64,000 bases of DNA from Lepiota brunneoincarnata (Eukaryota; Basidiomycota; Agaricomycetes; Agaricales; Agaricaceae). This document shows, piece by piece, positions 37,301 through 47,926 of the stretch. Numbering within the stretch: the first letter of the stretch is position 1; every line of letters starts with the position of its first letter. The notes beneath the pieces were generated by a model. That model searched no databases. It worked only from the letters and a program-made list of their open reading frames with translations, and was not told the DNA's origin. The translations under genes and the position numbers were made by a program. Location: contig JAEBUN010000002.1 in NCBI GenBank assembly GCA_023014365.1, positions 930,001 to 994,000 of the forward strand. Direction: 5' to 3'.

Positions 37301-38910
37301 CAAATTCACCAACGGTGAAGGAACCCTCTTCACAATTGGTATTTGCGCACGTACTTGCCCCGCCTCTGCCTGCGTATGTCAAGAAGTGGAAAGCGCAACA
37401 ACAACGGAACATTGGGCAAGGGGGTGGGTTAGATCCAAATGAAGGCGACCTGCCAGAAACTCGTTCACTATCACCATCACTTTCCCAGTTCCGGGCTAGT
37501 TCGAGTTCATGGTCCCCTTCAGCATCTGCTGTGCCTGTAGGCTTGGTAGATTTGGTAGACGACGAAGGCGAGGGGGGGGCATTGGAAGGTGTGCATAGAT
37601 AATCTGAGCTTTCCACTCTGGACATTTATCTCACTTTATTCTATCTTGTGGGTTTATTCCTTTTTAGAACCGAGTGCAATCGGTGTGGGATTTTCTAGTT
37701 ACGGTATGTTTTTTTCTTGAGATTGGAATTGATGGGCGTGTTCTAAAATATCTTCTCTGTGTGATTGGCTGATGGGTGGGTGTAGATGATGCTGAACGTG
37801 AGGTGTTGCTTGAGCATTGCGTCAGGTTACGAGAGAGCTTCTGCAGGTGGTTGGACTGTGATGTTGTGTTAAATACTCCAGGGGCGCTGCTCCAACATTT
37901 GGACATCACACATCGACCAAGGAGGACCAGCATTGAGGCGAGTACTTTCCCTCCCCTCTAGCTCCTTTGTGTGATGTAGCTGATGATGTAACTCAGTCGC
38001 CATGGACGTGTCAATGGATAGGCTGCGGGTACACCGTGGTTTCAGCAGAGGAGTACCGGCAACACATTGAAAAACATGTGGTCTTTCCACTCTGGTGCCC
38101 TTATGCAAGTGAGTACTTGACTGTTATTGGTTTGCTCCAGGCGTTCTAAACATTGTCCCTTCTGCGTCTAAGACTGCATTGAGAGCTTCCGAACACCCCG
38201 ACAATTGATCAGACATAAACGTAATGACCATGACAGTGATGCAGTGTTGAGGTCAACTGCCCAACCAATAACTGTCTCCAGTCAGTCCTTAGAGTTGATA
38301 CCTCATATACCCAAAATACTCCCGTCATATATGACCGAGTATAGAGTGGTGCGACCAGCATCAATCAGCCAGTCGCGACATGAAGTCGTTATGCCTGTGG
38401 TGAGTCTTGTCAACATCAGGACAGTTCAGGCCGCTGATGCTTCACTCGTCGACAAGGTTCGCCGACGAATTTCAGGGAACGTGCCGGCGCAGCTGCAAGG
38501 ATACAATGCTGCAAGGCCGATGCCAACAACACCTTCAGGGACCCTGATAGCACCATCACTGAACACACCGTATTCGTTCCTCGAACACCGTTCGACGCGA
38601 TACTCGTCGTATCTATCCTCACCTGCAAAGTCCAAAATAGTCAAAAATCTAGATTCGGGGTACGTGACGAGCTTTGGTGGAAAAGGGGATTAGTATTGTG
38701 GCCGGACAAAGAGAGCGGTGAAGCGGTGTCAGAGGCGATGATCGATGAACTAGATGGGGCGGGAGAAGAAGAGGGGGAGTTGGAGTTGGAGGGGGGTGAT
38801 GTGTTTGGGCCGACTATCGCAACTGGAGTTGGAAACGTGGAGGCGGCGAAAAGGGACCCGAGTGATGAGGAGACTGTGGAGTTGATGTTAATGCAGGTGC
38901 CAACGGAGTG
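34327..38910 (+). CDS. Q/P-rich protein with three C-terminal C2H2 zinc fingers
   Basis: Not recognised; probably a nuclear chromatin or transcription factor. The N-terminus is a charged coiled coil (EYERNKDNIASYRAYLDMYE, EEIERLEKALRDKIRAGDEA, then KHALEMLQNSR). The next 900 or so residues are disordered and rich in Q, P, S, A, with a 10-residue tandem repeat (36660-36985). Exon junctions ALE/EPSAIG and SY/DDAERE are in phase and lead to three fingers with the same spacing C-x4-C-x12-H-x3/4-H: CRWLDC...HLDITH, CQWIGC...HIEKH and, after joining GCA A to AC TGC, CPYANC...HKRNDH. That wide C-x4-C spacing is seen in GLI/AEBP2-type fingers. The C-terminus is Ser-rich then acidic. The end at 38910 needs an unusually short 34-base intron near 38660; otherwise the stop is at 38693. 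One extra base is suspected at 36236-36237. Confidence 0.75.
36660..36985 (+). repeat. in-frame minisatellite, 30-base period (TPAAITPAVT units)
   Basis: Degenerate tandem copies of a 30-base unit encode TPAAITPAVT and variants (TPAAISPPAT, TPAITTPAAI) inside the Q/P-rich gene. The half-period of 15 bases is also visible. The frame is kept throughout. Confidence 0.85.
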
Positions 38911-39210
38911 ATAATGATGCCATGCCTTTTGTTCCAAACATGCATATCTTGGTTTTTTGGGTTGCGGGTAAAAATTTCTGTTTCATTTCATATGCTAGGG
39001 TCGGCGTATAAGATGATTAATTGAGGCGATAATGAAATATTCGGGCGTTGGCGGCTGTGTTGTGACTGTGTGGAAATGCGGCGTGTGTATGTTGATTTGT
39101 GCCGTGTCGGGGTGACATGCACCCCTGAGTGGTGAGAAATATCCCCACATCTGGAAAGTGCTGTAAATTGCCGACCCCCCTACACATCCTCTCTGTGTGT
39201 TCTCCGAACA
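38911..39210. other. short intergenic region
   Basis: 300 bases holding the 3' flank of the zinc-finger gene and the promoter of the histone-fold gene. Nothing further was recognised. Confidence 0.5.
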
Positions 39211-42200
39211 ATGCCTGCCCTCGTCGAGGCGAACAGTCAGTAAAACTTCTCTTTTTTTTTTATGCCGGGCCTGTGACAGCTTATTATTATTCTTTCGTGC
39301 CTTGTCTCGTCAGCACCCTCGTATATTTCCTCGCAGTCGGCAGACGTGATACTCTCTGATGTCCGACCTTTTAAACTCAAACCAGAGGCGCTTCATGCTA
39401 TCAATGTCCTCCTGGACGAATTTCTCTTACAACATTCTCAATGCCGCTGGGTCGTTGTCTACAGATAAGCTGAGAGCGAGTCTGCTCAGCTTGCTCCCAA
39501 CTAGTCTAGGGAAGGAGGCATTGCTAGAGGCAGAGGTCGAACTAAGGGCGTATTGGGACAGGACAAACGTCGAGGGTGGCGTGTTGCCTACACCTGAGGA
39601 TGATTCGAACACATTTCACCTGCAGTGGTCATTCGAGGTGTGCTATGCTGTCGATGCATTTCGGTGGATGCTAAGCTTTTGCTATTCTATCAGCTTTTAC
39701 GTCTCAAGTGCGAGGCGTATTCTACTCTCAACGAATCCGACGAGGACCCGACTGTCGAGGATCGTATTCAAGCGAGGTTCAACCAGGCTGTGGCTGTTCC
39801 CCCGAGTGCAGCCCTATTAGCCCCTGCTGCGCTGTACTTGACGGCAATTCTGGAGTATGTTTTTTTTTCTTCCCCATTTGTTGAATTTTACCAATTGCTC
39901 CAACCCATGCAGGGCCATGTGCGAGTGCGTATATGAACCGTTGACACGGTCAGGGTATTAAAATTACGTTTTAGGCATATCCTCACAAATGTGGGGCGGG
40001 TCGCAGCGCGGGACAGCAGCCGGGTGAGCGCGACTGTGAATGATTTGTTCACAGCACTCTGTGAAGATGATTCGATCTATGGACTGTTCAGGTCTATGCG
40101 AGGTGCGTTTCATATCAGCATTTTTGGCGAATATTTTCCCACTGACGCGGCTTCTGGGGGGTGTAGTATATGAGCAGATTGAGCTGCTATCAAAAGGTCC
40201 AGCGAAACCACGCAGAAGCAAATCGTTCTCACGACACGATCTGGGCAGCAGCACAAGCCCACATACTGGTTCTCTCCATCAGGATTTGTCGTCAGGGAAG
40301 GATTCTGCATCTATCTCACGTTCACGCCTGTCCTCAGAAGTTTCATTCACCACAACCGCCGCCATGCCTGGAGCAACGACCCCCGGATCCCGCACATCGC
40401 TCGAGAAAGCGCGGGCTATGAAAATGTTTTCTGCCAACAGCAAAAGCTCGATGGAGGGTGATAGCCAGAGCGGGCACCACAAGAAGTCGGAATCGGGGAT
40501 CAGTGAGAAGCATCATCTGCGAGAAGAGAGTCAGCGGTTGTTGTACGAGGTTGGTAGCCCAACATAAAAGCTCATGGACTCTCACTGAGGTTGTGTGTGG
40601 TAGGACACTGTGCTTCAGCAGGAATTTGACGACCTGATGCGGTCGTCGTCGACGATGAAGGTATCCCTTACACCCGACCGGCTCAAGACGATGGAGGTAA
40701 GTTCCCCTTTCGTCGCTTAGTCAGCATCGGACAAACAGAAGGTATAGGTGTACAAACAAGAAAAGGATATGCGAGCGTCAAGACGCCCTGTTCCGCTATC
40801 CTACAAGGCTGACTCGGACTCAATATCTTCCAAGCGTCCCTCTCTCCGCCACGTCGACTCTATCATCGAGGACGAAGAGGAGCTCGCCTTCCCTCAGCCC
40901 CCCACCAGTTCTCTTCCCCGTCTTCGCCAAGCCAACGTCACCCCTGTCTCGACTGTACCTCCGCCTGCCCCCCCCACCAACCGTGTACGTTCCATCTCCG
41001 CGTCCAGTGTGGGCGTCCGTGCCAAGAACTCCAGAAATATCTCCCGCAAGCAACCACCTTCTGTATCCTCCTCCGTAGATCATATGGCTCGACCTACAAA
41101 GCCTGCGGAACCCAACGGCTTCCCACCTCGCACACGCAAACGGCAACAAAATCGTGAATCCTTGGACTTGGATGATGTAATGGCAGGGTCTGGCGACGAG
41201 CAGCCGTTGGCCCCTCCTGCACCCTCTCGCACACCTACCTCTCCAAAGAAAACTACTCCAGGAGGGGTATCCGCAGCAACGCGAGAATTGATGGATTTCC
41301 TGGCCCAAGGACCACCCGGCGAGTCATCCAGACCTGGCGGCGACCTTGTTGAAATTGACGGTCCTGCTCATCATCACAACCCCAGTTCTCCATCCCTTGA
41401 TGCTAAGCCAAAGGGGGATCGGCTTCGACGAATGATTTCCAAATTAAGTCTAAGCAATGGAGAGAAATTCAAGAACGGCACTCCTATGCACCAACCAAGA
41501 CACCTCCTACCCCAAAACAGCTATCCATTCCTGTTGCCATACTCCCCACCCCTCCGCGTCCTCACACTTTGTCCACACAACACTCGTCGACAGGTTTAAC
41601 TTCACTTGCTAATCGGCCCATACCCCCTCGCCCGCCGCGCCCGCCTTCACCTCCCTCATCTCATGAAGAAATATCTCCCCCGCCCTCACCTGTCAAGGCT
41701 ACTGGTCCGTCCGTTCCGTACTCACCGACACAGAGCACCAGAAGCTCAAATCGCCCCACCTCGCCAGCTCTCATACCACCGCGCAAGGATAGCCGCGATA
41801 GAACGCCGTCTCGTCAGACTAATGTCAACGGAAGTGCCATTGTGCACGTAACTGGACAAACTAAATACATTGCGGACACGGCCGCTTCTAAGCCAACTAC
41901 AATCGAACCTTCAAAACACGCTACTAATGAAGCCGATATTAATCCATCTCGTCCTTCACTCCAGAATCGCAAGGCCCACCCGAGTGTGGTCACGAATGCG
42001 TCCGTCCCTTCTGACCCACCCGCTGGTTTATCACCGATTGAGGTGCGAGACCTTCATCGCCTGATCTCGAGAGCCACAACTGCAGACGAGTGCCGGGTCA
42101 TCATGGATATGTTCATCGCGAAGTTCAAGGTCCCCCTCGAGTCTCAGGATATGGCGGTCTCCTATCCTTCCCCATCCACTTCTACTGCTGGTCATGGACA

Positions 42201-42420
42201 ACTCGCGTCCTCCGAAGACTCCGCGCTAGAACAATCCCTCGTTGAATTGTTCTTGGGCGGCGAAAGCTCGCTAGAAGGCATCCCACGTGTCACTGCAGAT
42301 GAAACACCCACACCAACTAATGTCAGTGGCACTAGTATTAATCCACCAGCGCCCGTTGTGACACCGCCACCACCTACGGATAACAACAACAGTACCCTAG
42401 TCGATGAAACACAAGCGTAA
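39211..42420 (+). CDS. H2A-like histone-fold protein with long disordered tail
   Basis: Family not recognised. The start MPALVEANSQ joins SADVILSDVRPFKLKPEALH (acceptor CGCAG near 39338), then AINVLLDEFL and NILNAAGSLSTDKLRASLLS, LGKEALLEAEVELRAYWDR. After further introns, PAALYLTAILE-AMC-EHILTN and GRVAARDSSRVSATVNDL, FTALCEDDSIYGLFRSM follow. The second half matches the alpha2-alpha3 layout of histone H2A (YLAAVLEYLTAEIL, AARDN, HLQLAI, DEEL). AMC comes from a 12-base microexon at 39913-39924. The remaining 700 or so residues are Ser/Pro-rich, with SSTMKVSLTPDRLKTMEVYK, a basic R/K stretch, and RDLHRLISRATTADECRVIM near the end. The stop is at 42418-42420. One extra base at about 39427 and one missing at about 41485 disturb the frame. 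Confidence 0.7.
39913..39924 (+). other. 12-base microexon of the histone-fold gene
   Basis: Flanked by acceptor CATGCAG and donor GTGCGT. It is phase 2 on both sides and encodes A-M-C between LTAILE and EHILTN. Alignment to histone H2A supports the inclusion of these residues. Confidence 0.7.
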
Positions 42421-43452
42421 TACTGTCGGGATTCTGGTATAAACCCCACTTATGCTGCTGCTATTTCGATATCCCCTCTCATTATAAGGATCTTTGTCTT
42501 GTGTTGGCTTTGATATCCTCCTGGTATACTCTTGGTAGTATCTATTATTTCCTTTTCCCCGAACGCCGAGTCGAGATTATCCGCATTGTTCAATCGAGGA
42601 TTACTTTGTATTTTTTTCTCGAAACCCTTTCCCCAATATTGTGATACCAAAGTTTATTTTCTTGCATTAGTTCAACTCTCCCTCTATAATAGCTTTGATG
42701 GCTTGCGCATTGCGAGTCTCTAGCTATATAGCTGATAGGATCTTGTCTTATAATTCCTAGGGAGTTTCCTTATCTATAGTGGGCAATATGTACATTGCCA
42801 AGTGTTTCTGACACCAGAAAGTGCTTTTTAGAACTGAAGCTGGATAGTTGGCGGGCTTCGCGTTCAGGCTTTGAAGGTAAAATTGATGTTCCCTTGATGG
42901 AAATGATGGACTCCAGGTTGCGATCACGACCTGGTGACACCTGATAGCTCCGACCAAGCGACAGGCTGGAAGGGATCCTTTGTCTGTATAGTCTACTCTA
43001 TAACCCCTAATGGATCACCTTTTGTTTACCTTTGAATTGGGACCGGTGAAAGGGCTCGACTTCTTCGGCGTTGGTATGGGCCAACTCAGCATCGGGACGC
43101 TGCCGATATCAGAGAAAGCGGCACACAGGGAACGGAGGTAACGATGTTTTTGGCCCGTTGGGTATAACGTTCAAGCGCCAAGGGACAAAGGGAACTTTGA
43201 TATAGTTTTGACATGATTAACATCAATACTTGCCATGTGCTAAGCGCTTGGACCTCATAGCTTAATTTCATTGTGGCTCCAAATCCATTCAGTTGATCCC
43301 GAACCGACGATGGTGCTCATGCATGTACGTACCACTTATGCAGCTACATCTAACAACACTTTGGGAATAGCCAAGTGCAACAAAGGTAGCACTGAATTCG
43401 TGATAAACTAATTTACATATGCGGGGACAAACGCGTACAAAGCTGGAAAATG
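42421..43452. other. tail-to-tail intergenic region
   Basis: About 1 kb between the histone-fold gene (+) and RPA2 (-). It has AT-rich stretches near 42540-42760. No gene, repeat or RNA was recognised. Confidence 0.55.
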
Positions 43453-46400
43453 TCATTGAACTTCAAGAGAAACCGCAATCCCCATCGACGCGAGTTCCGC
43501 ACAAAGATACCTGAACACGTAGGGGACGGCTACGACATCCAGGTCCCCGCCCTTGTTTGATGCTCTCCCGAGCACATTTTGAGATGATATAGTGACATGT
43601 ACATCAGTTTGTGGTGGCCGTTGGAGGTGTTGGCCAGTGGCCAGCGCCTGCCGTTCTTTTTCTTCCTCCTCTTCTGCAGCCGCACGACAGACTCGACAGT
43701 ACTCGCCACCAGGGCCAGTGGGCTTGATCGATCCCGAGGGTCCCAGTGAAATTTCACCCAGACTGACGTCCTCATAGCCGAGCGAGATAAGGCTACCACA
43801 CGTGCGACAAACCCAGGCGGTAGAGTAGTCAGAACAGTTCATCAATCTGTCTTGGAGGAGGAAAGATGTTCCGTGTGCGATGAGAGCGTCGCGCTCCATC
43901 TCTCCGAACCGGATACCGCCAGCCCGTTTGCGACCCTGAGAGTGAGGCGAAGAAAAAGACAATCGTAAGATCACGAAGACAGCTGGGAGAATTCTTTTCT
44001 TACCTTGACAGGTTGACGGGTGATTGGGTCCACGGGGCCAGTTGTGCGAACTTGGAACTTGTCGAGTACCATGTGACGCAGCCTCTGATAGTAGACTACA
44101 CCAATGTATATATCTGCTGCGAATTCTTGTCCTGTTATGCCCGAGTACATGGGTTCGTTGCCATAATAGTTGTAACCCGCAGCTAGCAGCTGTGCTCCAA
44201 AGTAATCAATTGCGGTGTCCTTCTCCGAGAACCTGTTGACGAATGATCGACGTTGGATGGACTGATGGATAGAGATGTGGGTAGGAATAGGACACCTACT
44301 TGAAAGGTGTGGCATCTTGCGCAAGGCCGTGCATGGCACCAGCCTTGCCTGCCATACTCTCAACTAACATGCCAATTGTCATACGGCTTGGGAAGGCATG
44401 GGGATTGATGATAATATCAGGTTGCATGCCACTTTCAGTGAATGGCATGTCGATAGCAGGCCACTTCTGTGAGCAAACACCCTTTTGCCCATGTCGGGAA
44501 GAGAACTTGTCGCCTATGACGGGGGGGCGGGCGACTCGAAGGGTAACGTGGATCTTCTGCAGTTCCGTATCTCCGGCATCACCGCCTGTTGCTCAATTTC
44601 AGCTTCTTTAGCCTCAACTGTCACAAATTCGACTCACCCAACAACCGGACTTCATCCACATAGGCCATTTCATCCCCCTTAAACTTGACAAACTTGGTAC
44701 GGCCAGCAGTGTCATCGATATAAGCAGCAATCGGGTCCCCTGATTTCAGTCGGGTGCCAACTAAAGGTAGGCCATCAAGGTCAAGATACCCGACACATGG
44801 GTGCGCCCTGTCCCCTTCCAGGCGAATATCAGGACCAAGGCCGAAATGCAGCGACGGCGAAGTCACAGATTTGTTGGCGCCTCTCATATCTTTGAGATCA
44901 ACAATCTGCGACCGATACACGGTTCCGTACGCGAAACCCCGTTCGTGAGCTGACTTATTCAAGATCATAGCATCTTCCATGTCATAGCCGGTATATGAGA
45001 TGACAGCAACAATAGCATTTGTGCCATTTGGATATGAATCCATGGCGTAGGTATTGTGCAGCATAGGGCGAACCACCGGACTTTGACCGGTTTGCAATCG
45101 ATAAAGCTTGTTATCCGTACGATGTTTCAAGGCGGTTGAGGGTGTGCCCATACTTTGTTTACCCATCTGAGAAGTATTTGAGATTCCTACTGCCGTCGGA
45201 TGAAAGCGGACGATTACCTGACACTGATAGATGTTCCGAGGACTCTGCAAAGAAATATCAATAAGTACATTCGAAAAAAAAACTAAATTGAAAGCACCTG
45301 GTTGAAGTCGGAAAAGGGCGTCATGTTAGCAAGGATCGAGAGGAAGTTGGTAGGGTCATGTTCGACATGGGTTGAATCGACATCGATCTCCTCGGGTGTG
45401 CACGCGATGTTCATGTATACCTGCTCAAACGACCCAACCTGGTCATCTTGTCCGTTCTCCAAAAACTTCACTGGCCGCATCATACGCGAACGACTCGAAA
45501 AGATGAATAGCCCTGGGTATTGGCCACCCTCCGATTCTGGCACGAGACCGATCTCCAGATCCAGAGAAATGTTATTCTTACTTCCGGTTTTCCATATTCG
45601 AAGACTCCTCGCTAGTTGCGCGGCGACGGATGGCTGAGCCCAGCCAATTACCCGCCCATCTAGTTGTACACATATGTTTCTTCTTCCATCAATCGAGGGC
45701 GTGAAAGCTTGTGTCATTCCGTAAGCGGACAGTAGTGCAGGTATATGTGCAACAGCCAACGGCGCTGTAACAATTCTGCAAGTTCTGGATAGGTGATTCA
45801 ACAAGCCACAGGGAGAACCATCAGGGGTGTGGACGGGACAAAGGAAACCTATTGAAATCGGTTAGCGGATGGCGTTAGAGTGAAATTGTGCACTTGCCCC
45901 AGGCTTCGGGAAGAAGTTTACGAACAGTCGTAGTTTTCAGTTCGGCAAAGAAGGCGCCGCGGTGTATGCACCTGAAGTGGCTGATATACCGTTGCCAGTT
46001 GAGTTTCTCGGCCACGATCGTGAATCCAGAAGTTTGCTGCAAATCAAGACCAGTCGGCGATACAAGATTTCCTGTCGCCAAAAAATTGGACATCTTTGAA
46101 CCGATATCGAAATTGACCCTTGACATAACCTTGGTGACGTAGCGTTCTTATGATATAGGTGAGATTCAATTCAGTACTCGAACAAGATACTACTCACTAT
46201 CATTGAAGTCAACCGTTGCACCGTTCCTAATATCGAGAGTCGCTATATTGCGTATATTGTTCAAGATTTCCTCCATACGCTCCTTGATGATCATGCCATA
46301 CAATGTACCGGGTAGCAAAACTTCCTGGTGTTGGGGTGAGTCGGGATTGTCGGCACAGCAAGAGCCCGAGACTAAAGCATAGAGCTTGCGGAGCATGAAC

Positions 46401-47733
46401 CTGTGAAACATGGATGGGGAAGTCAATGTAAAGGCAGAGTAATTGACTCACAGAAGCATCCTGAATTTGTCCCTTGGTGATTCCAAATGCACCAAGATCA
46501 TTTTTTGGAGAAGCCAGGCCCCCACAACACTATTGGTCCAATCCTCCGGCAGGTTTAACACAATTCTGAACTTATCACCAATGTAATCCAGGCACTGCTC
46601 GCCGGTTTTCATCGTAAAAACTTTGAAGCTTCGGAGTAATAGTTCGACACGATCGGTTAAGAAAGTATTGTCATAGTCTTGCATCATAAGACCTTCAAAT
46701 ATTTCCTTGTCCGATGCACCGACCAATGCTTTTAGGACAAGCATGATGGGAATAACATATTCTTGTTTGCGCCAACTAAACCGCAGCATTGCACTTCCAT
46801 TTGATAGATAATGTAGCGCATTGGTTGCACTGGTCTGGTCGGGGCGAACGCAACGGATTTGTACAGCGTATTGAGTATATGATGGTCCACGGTTAGCAAA
46901 CGAGGGTCGAATGAGGGATATCACATGGTGCCGTCGAGGGAGGATGAGGTACCGGATGAGACGTTCGTTACCATTAATTATGAAATAACCACCAAACTCT
47001 TCAGGCTCCTCATGTTTAGCTACTAGGGCCGCCGATGATAGCCCTTTGAGATTGCATCTGACGGACTGCATATCGTTATTGGGCCAGAACGAGCAAAGAC
47101 AGGACCCATTAACTTACGCGAACCATGATAGGTAGAAGACCGCAATCTTTGACCATCTCATTCTTCTGACCGTGGGGGTCTATCCAACATAGTCGTAGGG
47201 TCATTCGCCCGCGGTATGACGTCAAACGTTCCCGGGCCTGTGTGGGTTCAGCGAGAATTGATGAATGAAACATGGCAGGCCAAATCTGCGCGCGTGGACT
47301 AACCTCTGAAGGGAATACTCTCCTTTCGGTCACCTGTGCTCGATCGGGAACTTGTGGTTTAGCAACCGTAACTTGTTCAATCCACACTAGAAATGGGTAT
47401 AGATGCATTCAGTCGACCGCGTATGATCCTGCTCGAGAACGACGTACACCGTATGCGATTGCCTCGAGATTCTGAACTATGACTCTTTCCGTCAAATATA
47501 ACGCGCTCTCCTATGTCCTTGATCGCGAGGGAAATCAGTCCCCGTCCATCACCATCTCCCGCCGGTAGGCCAGAGTCATCAAACAATGCGTTGAAGGACT
47601 CGATATGGGGCGCGACAAACTCGTTCAAGATGTTGTACGGAGTACCATCATTTGGCGGGTTTCTGAAGGCTTTTTCTCGCTCTAGGGTGTTGAAAGTAGG
47701 CTTTCTACGCGAGTGCGCGGCGCCATCCGGCAT
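43453..47733 (-). CDS. RPA2: DNA-directed RNA polymerase I second-largest subunit RPA2 (A135)
   Basis: Catalytic-half subunit of nucleolar RNA polymerase I, which transcribes rRNA. Pol I identity rests on the N-terminus ([33 protein letters not shown]) and the C-terminal zinc region ([29 protein letters not shown]) with the end [20 protein letters not shown]. Conserved core blocks are [90 protein letters not shown] (the active-centre motif), [20 protein letters not shown] and [21 protein letters not shown] donor T|GTACGT near 47452 with acceptor TTCTAG near 47390 joins GNRIR to [11 protein letters not shown], so no frameshift is needed there. The start is ATG at 47731-47733 and the stop is at 43453-43455. 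Divergent from NUP98. Confidence 0.95.
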
Positions 47734-47926
47734 TACTGCAAATGAGGACTCATGATTAGCACCTCATCTAACTTACAAAAAAAAAGCGCACGTGCCCACT
47801 GTAGTCATGTGATCGTGAGACACCATCACCGCGGTTCGGCAGGGGCATTGGCAAATCTGAGTCGACAGAGAGGACAGCTACTTATTCTTACAACTTGCTC
47901 GCATCGGTAGTTGCACTGGTTCCAAA
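47734..47926. promoter_or_regulatory. shared divergent promoter, RPA2 / NUP98
   Basis: 193 bases between divergent starts. It contains an A run followed by GCGCACGTGC (CACGTG core at about 47793-47798) and GTCATGTGATC. No element has been tested. Confidence 0.45.

Noticed and set aside
43592..43777. Plus-strand frame opposite the RPA2 C-terminus
   Set aside because: Antisense shadow of a conserved polymerase exon.
47377..47530. Apparent frameshift in RPA2 after VIFDGK
   Set aside because: Using the donor T|GTACGT and acceptor TTCTAG joins GNRIR to [11 protein letters not shown] in frame, so no error is needed.
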